A stretch of 64,000 bases of DNA from Auanema rhodensis (GCA_964057225.1 OZ059895.1:17575688-17639687), one strand, 5' to 3'; counted from the stretch's first letter, positions 1 to 18,819 are shown. Translations and numbers: made by a program. The notes: generated from the letters alone by a model not told the origin.

Positions 1-3000
1 AGCCTTGACTCATAAATTAAATATGCATATACGACAGATGTTAGATCGAAGTGCATCATACTATTCAACCCATCAAAGAAAGACCCATATATTTAGATTG
101 AACGCAGATTGCCAAATATTAAAACTACAATAAATACTCATAAATGCTTACCTTTAACCGTCTCAAAGGGCTAACAAAATCAATATGCATTGGCTCCCCT
201 GTTGGCATCTTTTCTTCTTCATCAGGGGTTTGATTGACCTAAATTCCACATTTAGCTAAATCTTATTGAATTTTCAATTACTGGATAATGAGTGAAAAGG
301 CAAGAGTGTTCACCCTTCGGAAGCGGCATTCCATTTACTCTTGATTCGCAAACAAACACATCACACTCAGGAATTTCAGTTGGGCGTTCTGTACATAGAA
401 TATTAGTTATACAATTTTTTTAAACTCAATACCTTTAACATAATCCTTGCTTTGAAGTACTGCGCAGTGATTTTGAATATCTTCCACACGACGAGATTGA
501 TCAGGCTGATTAACAGCAAACACTTCACGTCTATAGAACATACGACCCGAATCATGTTTGATGTCAGAAGGTCTAGCAAACCATCCTCCACTGAACCATT
601 CACTACCACTAAAGATAACATTTGAAAAAGGTTAAATTTACTGACACATACTCCTTATCACGCCAAAGCTTGTCCACTCTCATAACATCACAGTAAGGCT
701 TATTAGGGTTGAAAACTAGAACAAAATCTCCGCAAGCATAATGCTTTCCCGCTTTAGTCCTCATTTGAACTAAATACGTGCGTCCATCAGCGTCAGCTTC
801 GCCGTTCTTTACTGGGACCTCCGGTCTATCAATATCTAGAAAAACATATTCCCGAAGTCTATCATCTTCTTCCGTGCTTGACGTGGAAGTAATAGATGAT
901 TGCTGAAACAACACAAATAACGAAAATTCTTTTCTAATTAAAAAACATCTTCTGGTTCAGTCTTTCCAACAAATTCACTAGCAATACGAACTGGAGAAAG
1001 AGCTCTTTCACGTGGACTAATATCTAGCTTTTCCTCTTCTTCCACATACATCCATGTCTGTTAGATTATTGATAAGTAAAGCAACATTAATGCAATCTTA
1101 CTTTGGATTTTACAAAATATCTGGGCTTTCCGAAATATCTTGATTCGCAAACATAAATATCTTTTTCGTCAAAGTTATTAACCGTGTTCGAAAGATACGT
1201 TTTCAAGGAGATCACCTAAAATTAAATATTAATGAAAGCGAAAAAGCAAAATGTATAACGTACCATACACTTTCCTAGCAAGCGCTCTGGGGCAACGAGA
1301 TCTTGGAACGGAGTAACGAACACTTCGTTCTCAAAGAATTTCCGGCTCGAGAGATGCAAGGTTTCATAAGGTCGGTAAACCCAAACACCTTTAACCATTG
1401 GTTCACCGTTTTCATTTCTAAAAAGAAATCTCTTTATCATGCTAGTATTCAAGATATATTACTTGAAAACACGTTCAATTCTCATAATATGAGGTAGTAA
1501 CTTCGTATTATCATCAGTTCTTGCAACGTAAACATAGCATGGAGCAGCATATTCAATGGAATTGACAGTAACAGATGGTAAGTCTTCTTCACCATCTCGG
1601 TTGGCAATTTCGTCGGCACTTTCTCTACGATCGGATTCAATCGTCTCTCCTGCATGAATTCTACGCTTTTTGGTTTTTTCAGCTTCTTCAAGTACATTCT
1701 AGAACAAACTATATCAAAAGAGTAATATAAAAAAAAACGAACGTTTTCAATAACTATGAAAGCGTCTGATACTAATATATTCCTGCACTGAGCATCACGC
1801 TCACGGATAAAAACTAGTTGTAATTCGGTGGCATCTTCAAACAACTTTGAACCTAGCTTAGCATATTCTCTGGCTTTCTCAAAAAGGTCGAAGAAATCTT
1901 TTTGGAACCTATCGAGGCGACGATATCGACACTTAAATAATAATATAAATATATTTACAATGCAAGGAAGTTAGGAATGTATGTATTGAATAGGAAAAAA
2001 ATGTATTTTCTTACCTTCTCTATATTACGCTTGATTTGATCGAAGGAAAAGGGCCACTCATCGGCAGGGATTCCTTTACTTTTCAAAATATCAGGTAATT
2101 CATTAAATGAATCACTATGGCAATTGCCTTCTCTATCTTTCTTGGTGAAAACATTATGGAATATATTAGTAAAAAGCGATCTAATCTCTACTTGAACGCG
2201 AGGCATAGTGTCTTCAGAAGCACCCAACTCCATTTTTTTCTCTAGGAGAACTCTTTGGAGCGATACAGCATCCTTAAATCGACTAATTAATTTTATAAGA
2301 AGGACTTTGAAACCTTGTATATAGAGCTGTCAGTTTCATTATATTTACATGCATTATCTAACATCAGAGATAAATCAGCTACCATGTCGACCCAAGAAGC
2401 ATAGCCCATACTATTCAATCGTTGTTGTATTCGTTGAAGATCCATTGGTTTTTTGATAATTTCATAATATTTGGGGTATTCCTATTGAAAATCGAGAATG
2501 CAATAAAGGTTTCAAAATCATACCTCGCGTGTCGGAAGCTTGAAAAAGGCAGTAGACAATTTGCGACTATCTTCATCCCGATAATCCTTGATGTAATTAA
2601 ACAAGCGCCACATGCGCTGTTGGTCTGGTGGAAGTCTATTAATCATTTCTTCAAGTTTTTTATCGGAACCCTTGTAAGAACCCTTAAGATTCCTGAGATG
2701 GGAAGGTGTTCTAAAAAAAAACTTTAGTTATGTATTATTTTACTTTTTATTATTTTATCAATCCAAATATAACTCACCCGATTTTGCCTTTAAGCAGCGG
2801 ATTATCGAATGGAACAATTTTGGCATATTGTGCCAGAATCATTATTTCCAATCGCTTTGCATCTTCGTAGATTTCCGAACCAGGTTCGTTATATGTTTTA
2901 GCATTCGTAAACAGAGCTTTCATATCGTTCATAAAATGAGTAGAAGAATCATACTAAAAATATCGTGATCTGAAAGTATTTTAAAAACGCAAACCTTATT

Positions 3001-5317
3001 ATTTTCAATTCTATCGCGAATTTGAGTTAAATCAATAGGAACTTTTATTACATCATAATAATCCGGATAAGCCTTTCTTGAGGGGAGTTCAACGAATGCC
3101 CCACCGGGCCAGTAGCCATCAGAATCCTGTTAATACGAGAAGATAATACGAATTAGTAAGACATTAACAAACATCCTTAAAATCGTGTACGACCGACCAA
3201 AGAGCAACGAGTTGAGATTTGTATCTAGTTACCAATTCATCCATACTTTTCCTTCCTGGTTTACCAGGTGCAGGGGTGTCAGCTCCTGTTTTTTTAGGAG
3301 ATCTTGGCTTTCTTTTGGGTGGCGGTGGTGGAGTTCCCTGAAAACAAGCGGTATTTTGAGTATATAATCTAATTAATTACCTTCTCGTCATCACTAGTTT
3401 CAATTTCAGTCTTTGGCTTTGGTGGGCGGCCCAATTTTGTACGTTCACCAGTTTTAGACTTAAGCTTCTTTTCATATGCAGAAAGATCAAGAGAAGGATC
3501 AAGTTCATGTGTTTTTAGAATTGCCAGTTCTTCGAGTTTTCTAGCAGCATTATAATACTCCGAACCTTCAATGTTATACTCACAAGCATTTTCAAAGACC
3601 TATAATTTTAATTTTAAAAATGCTCATATTATAGTTATTGACCAAAATAAAATCCTTGAAAAGATCCATAAGAGAAGCGTAGTGACTATTCTTCATTCGT
3701 TTGTTAATCATAAAGATAGACATAGGTGACTTTATGTCTTCATAATAGTCAGGATATTCGCTGAAAAAATACGTATTTGACAATTTTATTCAAAAAAACT
3801 CACTCTTTACTAGGCAGTTCTAAGAAAGGATCACATAAAACAACGCCTTCTTCTGTTGTATCGGGTTCATTACGAAGATGCCAATAAAGTTGCCATCTCG
3901 AGTCAGTGCTTTCTTCACTTGCTTCGTCCTCTTCGTGATCCTCAAGCCGAGAATCTACCAAAGTGGGTGGGCTCTCCGCCAAAAGAGCATCAACAATCCT
4001 TACAACTTTCTCACGTCTGAAAGAAACTTATTAAATAGTTACCAACTCGTTATCAAATACCGTTTCGCATGAACACCTTTCTCCTGAACTTGCAAACTTT
4101 TTTCTTTAAAATATTCCAGTAGAGTGGAGGCATCTTTATAAAGATCGCTACCTTTTCCATAGAATTGCTATAAAAAAACATTAGTTCCAGAAAACAACCA
4201 CGGCACATACTTGAGTGTTTTTGCATAAAAGTCGAACATCGGCTTCCAAATCAAGCATTATTTTATATACTCCAGAACGAGCTTTCTCGGCTATTTTTTT
4301 TAAATCAATAGGATTCTTAATTTTTTCATAATATTCAGAAAAGTCCTGTAAATGTGTTGATCACAATATAGCAAAATTTTTGAAAAACGCCAGGAAACAA
4401 AAATACCTCTTTAGCCTGAAGAACCTTAAAGGGTGGTGATATTAGCTTTCCTGAGCTATCAGTGAACTCAAGCATTGCACAAAGTATATCATCTATCTGT
4501 GAATGAAATCAATATCTAGTGAATAAAACGAAACTTAACATACATTAATGAGCTCTAACATTTCTGGAGAAGCCGTAGCTTCACGAGATGTACCAGCACC
4601 TACTCCAGAAGATATAGAACTAAAAAAATTTTAATGTATAAGAATACAAACTAAAACAAATTACCGAGCTTCAATACTAGATCCGGCGTTACTCTCAATA
4701 TCATCAACGTCTCTCTCTTCCGACACCAGTGGAATGCCGTTTTCAACTTTTTCCTTAGCTTCTTTGTATATTTTCATCAGAGCTAGTGCATCACGATATT
4801 CTACACTATCAACCTTAATAAATTTTAAATTTAGTCAAAAAATAGATTTCTAGTGTACCTTATAATATGCTTGAGTATTCTCAACAAGTAACTCTAGATC
4901 TTTACAAAATTGATCAAAAGTATGATATTCTTCGTTTTTAAGTTTCTGTTGGATTCTTGTGAGATCAATAGGTGATTTGACAGTTTTGTAATATTCCGGT
5001 TCAGTTCTGTAAAACACCACTTTAAGAAGTCTTCTCACTACCGTATACCTTCGCGAAGGCGTTCTGATAAAATGCTCTGTAATCTCACGATTCTCTTCTC
5101 CACGATGCTGTCTTAAGACATTAAATAGACCACGAGCTTTTTTAAGCTAAACATAATAAAACATAAAAGTATGTATTCAAGTTTAAGCCATTACCTCCTC
5201 CGCAATCTTGTGTTTTTCCTCAAAAGAGAATCTCCCCTTTCTCTTTTTCATAGCGGGTGTTCCTACAGGAGGTGAATTTTCCACAGCCTCACTGAGGCGC
5301 TTTCTTTTAGTACTCAT
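1..5317 (-). CDS. pbrm-1: Polybromo-1 family chromatin remodelling subunit (3' end outside window)
   Basis: Polybromo is the bromodomain/BAH subunit that targets the PBAF (SWI/SNF) remodelling complex to acetylated nucleosomes in the nucleus. The start is at 5317 (MSTKRKRLSEAVE), followed by a basic N-terminus. Six bromodomain units follow in order, roughly at 5020-4815, 4480-4150, 3980-3550, 3130-2820, 2700-2340 and 2240-1850. Typical motifs are EPEYYKTVKSPIDL, EYPDYYEDIKSPMS and YPDYYDVIKVPIDL. The acetyl-lysine-reading Asn is visible in units 1-5 (for example ENTQAYY and FENACEYN) but is Lys in unit 6 (FEKAREYAK). BAH-like segments lie at about 1560-1080 and 900-390. The last donor seen is near 152, so the C-terminus (where an HMG box would be expected) is missing. 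Many introns are 40-50 nt. Exon ends were checked individually only in places. The family call is very secure; the symbol is by analogy with the nematode gene. Confidence 0.93.
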
Positions 5318-6029
5318 GAACACCTTCAATTATAAAAATGAGATGAAAAAAGTATAAACACAATAATATTCAGAGATGTAATAGCAAAACGATGATTTAT
5401 CCAGATTCACTCTCTAGTTCAAACTTGACTCAAAAAAATACTAGCGGGAGAAAGCAAGCAAAGGCGTCTAGTGGACGAACGCCAAGAGAGAGCGCATTTC
5501 AAGAGGCACCAGAGACAGCGCGAAGCGAATACACTGAAAATGCGTCCGGGTCACCCAAGCCAGCGCCCTCATCAATAAATCGATTCTTAACTTCAAAAAC
5601 TGTCTGCTACAGAGGTAAGATATTTCAATTTTGTTATGAAAAAAAATAATTTTTTGAAAAAAGCCAAATTACATGTGCGGAAAAGTCAAATAGCAAGATT
5701 GAGATAATTTATGTATTCTCGTAAGTCCTAATGGCTATATATCAGTTTATAACAATCGTACACTATCAGAAATATACCATAAAGTTTTAAACTTACAAAA
5801 ATTACATTACATATTCAAAACGGGATCACGCTAAGTGTTAGCGCGAAATTTCTTTATTCAAAAATAGCTGACGCATAACTGGTGTGTTTTCCCGCCTCTA
5901 TTGCGCCATAGTACTGTAGAAATCGAGCGTTCTTTCTATTTCCGTATTACCTTTATGTCCCAAGTAAAAAATATATTCTGGTGAAAATAATGATAAAAAA
6001 AAGGGTGTTATAGATAGAGACATGTGAAA
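5318..6029. promoter_or_regulatory. Head-to-head intergenic region between polybromo and ARM-BTB genes
   Basis: About 710 bp separate the two divergent start codons, so this must hold the promoters or leaders of both genes. It contains a locally GC-rich block (about 5440-5580) with many CpGs, a small hairpin at about 5829-5843 (CGCTAA / TTAGCG) and an A/T-rich remainder. No TATA box or other core element can be named with confidence. Confidence 0.5.
5392..5614 (+). other. Candidate unassigned 5' exon
   Basis: A reading frame opens with ATG at 5392, is polar and Ser/Thr/Lys-rich (for example SGRKQAKASSGRTP) and runs to a strong donor, AGAG|GTAAGA, at 5614/5615. It lies in the shared promoter region and is more GC-rich than its surroundings. 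Its outgoing phase does not join to the ATG of the ARM-BTB gene at 6030 through either obvious nearby acceptor. It may be a noncoding leader exon of that gene, a small separate gene or chance. Confidence 0.25.
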
Positions 6030-9000
6030 ATGGAAGCAAAAAGGATCAAGCTTTCACCTTCTACAACGAGCTCTAGTCAATCAAGCAGCAATTCACCCGC
6101 TCACCCGTCTTATCCATCACCGTCATGCGATCGGACTTATGACCTTGGAGATGAGGAAAAATTAAAAACTTTTATAAAAAATTTAAGACGTCAATTAAGT
6201 AATAAACAGAACATCATTCTTTTCTTGAAGAAAAGTGATGGTCGATTTAAGATACTTGTGGACATCTTCGTGCGCACAGCGAATGATTTGGGAAGTACCA
6301 GGTTTGGTTATGTTGACCTCCTACTGATGACATTCTTATACAGCCCTAATGAACCACCTGTTCATCTTAAAGATGTTACAAGTCTCATAGCCAATTGCTG
6401 TAATTACTCAGTAGCTGCTTGCTTGGAATTGAAACAACCTCACCTACGTTTTAGTTATGTGGCAGGTGCCCAAAATTATTATCACAAAAAATAAAAAATC
6501 CTCTAAATTTCAGTGAAAATTCTGGAAAGTTCTGCAGCTCCTATTGAATGTAAGCATTCTTTAATAAGAATGGTAGCAAACATGTGTGCTCACAAAGTAA
6601 AATAATAGATAAATAAGTCTTTCTCACTTAAACACTTTTTTAGGAGACAGCCTTGTTTATTTCGTCGTCATCAGCATTGGTAGATAAGATTTCACAATTC
6701 TTAGTGAATGAAAATCCTGATATAACAAAGCAATCACTGAGAGTTCTACGACTATTATCTGAAGCATCCTTCACACGGGTACGTTCCCCAACAATACTAG
6801 ATATGTTTTCAAATTTATTCAAGTTTAATAGCTTTAAAAAAATACAAGAAGCCAATCGGAATAAGATACTTTCGGAATGCGTGCTAAATGTACGACTAAT
6901 TTCTATATACAAATTGTGAATATCTGTGCCAACCAGTAAACAAAAATCTGAGGTATATATGAAACAAATATTGGGGAAAAGTTATGCATTATGTGCTGGG
7001 CTGAACTTGTATGATAAGAGCTTCGGATATTTAACAGTGTTTTCTTGGTTGAAAGACCTGATTGGTACTTCTCATGTGAGACGGAATACGTTGATGGTGG
7101 ATGTGTTGATGTTGTGGCATTAGCTTGTCGTGGCTCATCTTAACAGCAGTTGTTGGATAGCAACGGTCCATCTATAAATACAAACTATGACTTGAGTTTT
7201 AACATTACGGGAATCACCTGTCCGGGAAGTCCCGCATCTTTTTCCAAATCCTTGATTGCCTCATCAGAACTTTCCGAGGAAGTTCTTTCGTTTTCTGAAA
7301 CTCGGCGATCCTAAACAACAATAATATAAAATAAAATACAGATTAACAACTTACTTTTTTGTTCATCACTCTTCTACCTCCGACCTTAGTAGCCGGAAGA
7401 TGACCCCCCTTAAGTTCATGATCGAGTTCCAATGCCATTTCTAAATTTCTACTTATATAGTATATATTTTCATTTCTAAATAAATATAGCAAGAACAGAA
7501 TTAAAACTGTAGAAATTCTGAAACAATTGGCCAGGCACTAATTTTGTTAGCACTGGAAGTATTAACAAAGCGAGATAGACTTCTTTCCAGGTTTTGTATA
7601 AATTGACATAGGAGTTAACTGAGCTAAAAGAGAGGCAGATGGGTGCTCTACTAGACAAACATTTCAGAGTTATTTAGGATAGAGAGACGGACTGTAACTG
7701 TAGAAAATATAACAAACATGTTTTTCAATTTCAGCTTTTCGAGCCGAATTTGAATCAATAATTCGATTCACATGTTGCCGGTAAATAGATAAAGGGAATC
7801 AGCCTAATTAAAAAAAAACAATTTTTTTTGTTTTTAGGTCATAATTTACTCGCGAAAATGTGTTGAAGAAATGTGATTACATTTTTTATCCAGGGAAGTG
7901 AAAGGTACATGCCAAAAGCATGACAGTCTCCTGATGGGTAAAAGTGTGAGTGTTGCCAGAAGGGCTGGTCGTTACAATCGAAGCGATTACTTTGTAGATG
8001 TAGAATGGAGTAATCGAGTGACAGAGAGAGAGAGGATGTTGGAGAGAAAGCCCGAACACTGGAGAAAGCTAGTGTGAGACACATAGTCTAGCAGTCATGT
8101 GGTCGGACAGACGTAAACAAGGTTGAGACAGCGTCGAATGGCAAGGAGAGTAGAGTCGTATGGCAGGAATAGAGAGGAAAATTGAACAAAGCATCGTTCT
8201 CAAAACAAGGAGTGTTCGTTGTTATGTTGTAGTACAAGAAAAAAAAAGAATAACGAAATATGAATATGAACTTATTATCAGAATAAAAAAAATGGAACTT
8301 TCAAATGAATAGTTTCTAAATTACTGAATAGATATTATAGGTTCTTATACTCTCGAATGCTGGTTTCTATTTGGGAAAATTGTTCGCAGATGAAGATTCA
8401 AAATATTTAAAAGAAGTCACAGCGCTTCTCAGTAGAATGTGCGTACGTTATGTTGCAGACACAGGACGTCAGCTAGCATCGAGGTAATTTGTTTTTATAG
8501 AAAGAGATTGTTGACAAAACGATGAGCTCAGCAGTACAAACAGGGTAACACAGGGAGGAGAACAAAGAATTGGTTCAGTTCTGCCTACCCTACCAGTTTT
8601 ATACGCCTGGGGAGTGGCGATAGTCACATGTCCTATGATCCACTAGCCAATAATGTTTATGAAATCATCAGGCCGAAAGTAGAGATATGAAAAACAGAAA
8701 TGTATTGAAATCGGGATGACTAATTCAATCAAAAGAAATATGCCGAAATACACGATGTCGATATTCCAACGGAACATCTGACTTCATTATCCGATAACCT
8801 TAGAGAATCTGTTCAACCATGTTTTGATGATTTTTTTATCAATTTCTTATCATCACATGACTTACATAAAAAGTAATCACTGTACGTTTCAGTGATTGTT
8901 CAAACCGATTAGTATCGCTAATTTTTTCTAATGAAAACGACAAAATAAAAACATTAATTGTTCAATTATGCCAAGGATCGAGTGATATTCGAGACAGGTT

Positions 9001-11898
9001 TGTTAGTGAAGGTGGCGTAAACGAAGAAAATATAGATTGAGCGAATCGAATCTGATAAATCGCTTAGTAGATGAAGCAATCGCAGGTACTAATAATAATA
9101 CTCAGCTTCATTGTACTCTGTTGTCAACTTTTGCACAGGTTAATAAACAAATATGTTGTCTGATTTCATATTATGTACATATTCAGGATGCCTGGGGAAG
9201 AGCTACACTGCGTAAAAATGGTGCTTTGGATTTGTTGGTAGAGAGATTCGCAAAATCAAAAGAAAATTCTGAAAGACTATCTACTATACAATCTTTAAAA
9301 CATTTTATTCATGATACAGCAGGTTTGATAATTAGTAATATATTTTTAACTCAGTTTAAGGAATGGCTCATCTTGTACGGAGTGCACTTTTTCTTGATAC
9401 CATCATTAGTGACGTTCAAAGTTTTGTAAATGATAATACAGTTATTTGTATTGTAAGACATATAAACTATGCATATCTTAAGATGTTTTTCAGCCAATGG
9501 TAAAATCTGAAGATGATTATTTTCGTCCTGACAGTCCTTTGCTGATGGAGATCGAATCTAGTCTTCGACGACAAAGTGCTGATAACTCGGTATGCGTTTA
9601 ACTCGCTATCAATTGCCATGGTTCTGCTTATTTAATGTCTTTAAAAGAAACTTTGTTTTTCAAGTTCCTTTTGATATTTACTTTTTTGTGGCCCTGCACT
9701 TTTATTTGTTTTTTCCTGAATGTGACATTATTGGGTCCATTTAAATCGTGGCTTATATGATTCTTCAAGAAATTGAATAACGTGTTGCAGGAAACGACAA
9801 AAAATTAATTATTCTGAAAAGACAGCACTTAATAATATAAATTGTAAACTATGCCAACGATGTCAATACATTTCTAGGAACCGAATGTGCTCTATAAAAC
9901 GTTTTACTATGCTCCTCCGGAATCTTTTTCACCATCTCCACTCTCATCACCTCCTTACAGCAGCCCTTCCAATGAAGGACCTTCCCCCATTCATTCAACT
10001 TCAACAAGTCCCGGTCTAAGGTATTGTAAGTGTCTGGCTAATTCTGATTTTATCTTAGTTATATGGCGACCAGTGTCGGAGACACTGCTTCTTCCTCAGT
10101 GGCGGAAGAACAAAGAACGGGAACTGATGTTATGAAAGAAAGAAAACATGTATGTAGATTAGTAATGAACTTTTATAAGAGAAAAACAGATTATTGATGC
10201 TGAACTTTGGTTAATAACCTGGCAAGCACAAGAAGATTCTAATATCCCCTTTTTAATTAGGGAAGATTTAGTGGTTAGAATTGAAAATATACCGCTTCTG
10301 AATGAGAGTTTTTAAGATTGAGATTATTCGTTATCTGTCACTTGTACCTCGAGCTGATTTTCGAGCAGGACGAGCGCTTAAGCGTATGGCTTCTTCTCGA
10401 ACTTCTATAGACACTCTTCTTCAAATGCAATTTCACATTCGAGTTCATGACGCCTTATGTGAGGTACCATGTCGTACAGCGAGGTCTGATCTATATTGTT
10501 ATGATTTACAATTTTTAGTTCAGATTCGCGAAACGTTGTAATAGATGTGAGAAATGTGTTGAAGTAGGGAAAGAAATTTTAAGGTATCCGCTGAAAAATC
10601 TAACATAAAATCATTCGTTTTTTTAGAGAATTTAGTAGTCACGTTGATAGTGGCTACGGCGATTCCTTTTTGGTTCAACGAATTAGAAGCGATAGCTTTG
10701 TTGAAAAGCTGCAAGCTGCAATAGCAAAAGTGTTACTGCTTAAGTCTTAATTTAATTAGAATAATGTTGTTAATATTTAACGTATTGAAGGGACACTGCT
10801 GGCGCGAGAAGAAGAAATATGTCCAGTTTATATTCATTATCAATTAATATTCTCTTCTCATCCTTTGAGGAAATGTTGAGAAGATCAAAAGGAGCATGTG
10901 CATTAGAGCTCATCACCTATACCAATGGGGTTTGACAGCATATAATTTCATTATTTATATTTGAAATTTTTTTAGCCATATATATGCTCGCAAATAGTGT
11001 ATGCTGTCTCAAGACTGATTTCTAATAGGAGAGCGAGGTATTAAAATTTGCTAAGCTAGTTAAAATAAGGAATGTTATTCAGAGAAATTTTGGAGATCGA
11101 TGAGCCATATAATCATCCTGAATCTGTCCCATGTTTACTAGCACAGTATAATTCTTCTGAGAATCATGGGAAATCAGAAACTAGGTTTATTTAAATTGAT
11201 CACAATATGTGAATATTTGTTTTAGTGATGAAGAGCTTTTGACTTTTACCACTGAGTCAGATGAAGTGATAATCAAAATACCATTAAGCACTGCATGTGA
11301 AAATAGTGGATATTTCCAGGTTTGATAACTGTAAAAAAAAGTCTTATTAAAATTGCAGGGAATGTTTTCTGCAAACTTAGCAGAGAAAACTTCTAATCAG
11401 CGAGTTTTTAAATTCGATCCTATTTCTGAAGGCTGTTCTGTAGAGGATTTTGTTTGTTTTCTGCATTTTTTATCTGGTTGTAGAGACAGGTGCTCCAGGA
11501 TTTCTTCTGCTTCTTCTTGCAAAGCTCTTATTAATGTAGGATATATATTTAGCAATTTTCAAATAGTTCAATTAATTTCAGCTCGCTGATCGTTATATCT
11601 GTACTTCTCTTAGTGAATGGATTTGCGATCCTCATGGACCTGCAATGAGTTTTTTGAATGGTGAAACTGTGCCTGTTATTTTGTCGCTTGCATTACTGAC
11701 AGAAATGTATCCTAGGTTTACACATTTTAATAAGCTTTTTCAAAATATTTTCCTTTCAGATTGCTAAGCAAATGTTTTTTAACCATAGTTAAGTACTGTT
11801 CTCCTGGTGATATATTAGAAACTTTTGTAACAATTTCCTCCTCACCTGTATTAATTACTTCGTTCATAAAAAGTTTTAGGGAATTTTTAGGAGAATAG
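6030..11898 (+). CDS. ARM-repeat + BTB/POZ protein, ARMC5-like (22 exons, about 977 aa)
   Basis: I read 22 exons whose phases all agree: 6030-6465, 6514-6596, 6644-6889, 8341-8483, 8893-8997, 9036-9138, 9187-9322, 9361-9452, 9494-9589, 9878-10020, 10059-10149, 10190-10273, 10317-10463, 10519-10583, 10627-10743, 10791-10929, 10976-11037, 11083-11184, 11226-11319, 11359-11535, 11582-11715 and 11760-11898, giving 977 codons plus stop. After a Ser-rich N-terminus come alpha-helical, armadillo-like segments (for example SLRVLRLLSEASF and ATLRKNGALDLLVERFA). A Ser/Pro-rich linker follows, and then a C-terminal BTB/POZ-like region at about residues 800-940 (DEVIIKIPLSTA, ADRYICTSLSEW). This order and length match ARMC5, the cullin-3 substrate receptor that promotes RNA polymerase II turnover in mammals. 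The ARM-BTB architecture is fairly clear; the orthology is inferred. The GTG-led codons just before 6030 are not needed, and the upstream ATG at 6022 meets a stop at once. The third intron holds the antisense DAP gene. Confidence 0.75.
6890..8340 (+). other. 1.45-kb host intron of the ARM-BTB gene carrying a nested gene
   Basis: The donor AAT|GTACGA at 6889/6890 and the acceptor TATTATAG|GTTC at 8340/8341 are both phase 0. They join SECVLN to VLILSNAGF in frame. Most introns of this gene are 38-60 nt, so this one is unusually long. The stretch from 7439 to 8340 has no exon I can support and probably includes the upstream control region of the nested DAP gene. Confidence 0.7.
7031..7438 (-). 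CDS. Death-associated protein (DAP1/DAPL1 family), 105 aa, nested gene
   Basis: Three exons read cleanly: 7438-7355, 7310-7218 and 7171-7031, all in phase 0, joined by introns of 44 and 46 nt. The product is 105 residues and ends HC-stop. The N-terminal block LKGGHLPATKVGGRR aligns by eye with the Gly-His-Pro-Pro-Ala-x-Lys-x-Gly-Gly block of DAP1. The C-terminal part (about residues 65-104, with HDKLMPQHQHIHHQ, then VFQPRKHC) parallels the DAP1 tail, which is rich in His, Gln and Pro. The middle is acidic and Ser-rich. DAP1 is a small disordered phosphoprotein that restrains autophagy and is controlled by mTOR. The gene lies wholly inside intron 3 (6890-8340) of the ARM-BTB gene, on the opposite strand. 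Its size matches the family's usual 100-105 residues. Confidence 0.8.
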
Positions 11899-12256
11899 TT
11901 TTTTTTACTGATTTCCTCAAATTCGCACTGGTTTATATCATGGGTTGTTTTTCATATCATTATATAAAATTTTATTTTCATGTTTGTAATAAAGATAAGA
12001 GACTTTTCTATTCGTACGCTTTTCTCTTCGTCATAGAATATCTCGACCATGAAAGTGCGCTCTAGCGCAATTGGATACGGTAGCTAAGGAGCATCTCAGT
12101 CATTTAAAAAGTATGTCACTAAAACATAGTAAAGAAATTATAGTATAATTTTAATAAGTCTTTGTTTATTTTTTATAGTTTAGCTTTTAAAATATGATTG
12201 TCAATAGGAAAAAGATTACTAACACATTGCTTTAATAGTTGCCATATAAAACGACC
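11899..12256. other. Short intergenic gap
   Basis: About 360 bp lie between the ARM-BTB stop and the CSN2 start. The gap is A/T-rich with no open frame of note. It must contain the 3' end of one transcript and the leader of the next. I see no certain polyadenylation signal. Confidence 0.5.
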
Positions 12257-14212
<1,956 letters not shown>

Positions 14213-14445
14213 ATTCCTATCCAAGGCTTGTAATCTACCAGTGATAATTTCGAATTATTTAGAAGTGATTCTAGTTTATATACATAATGCGAGTGGCATG
14301 ACTTTACGAGTATTCAAATTAAAATAAGATTTTTTAATCTTGGTTTTTCTTTTAATTTAGCATTTGTCGTACACACGATAATATATACATTCTTATCATT
14401 AAGCTATGACTTATATCCTTTTTGATTCTTCTAGGCCTTTTTTCA

Positions 14446-15007
<562 letters not shown>

Positions 15008-15203
15008 ACCATTGTTTTATGCAAGTGTGATTTGATCTCTTAATCCTTTTTGTTATATTATATCCCAATTCTTGTATCTCTGCAATTATGAATTTACTAA
15101 TAAAATTTTCATTTTGAGCATTAGGAATTGTCTTGAAGTGTTTTATCACTTTTCTACTTTCAACATTTAAAAAACGTCAAAGCAAATTAGTTTTAAAGAG
15201 AAA

Positions 15204-18705
<3,502 letters not shown>

Positions 18706-18813
18706 TTTTGCGAAATTTTAAACCAATTGGGTTATTTGAATACAGGTTAATTTTGTACATAGGAAATATCTGTGATTATCTTTGTAGTTTTATGTAAATA
18801 TTGTTTTCAAATT

Positions 18814-18819
18814 TTTATT
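18814..18819 (-). terminator. Polyadenylation signal of the proline-rich minus-strand gene
   Basis: AATAAA on the minus strand lies about 30 nt past the stop of the minus-strand gene ending at 18851. It sits within the 145-bp convergent gap shared with VPS34, so the two 3' untranslated regions must be very short or overlap. Confidence 0.6.

Noticed and set aside
6926-7123. Plus-strand 65-codon frame within the ARM-BTB intron
   Set aside because: It is the antisense shadow of the third exon of the DAP gene; the flanking ARM-BTB exons join in phase without it.
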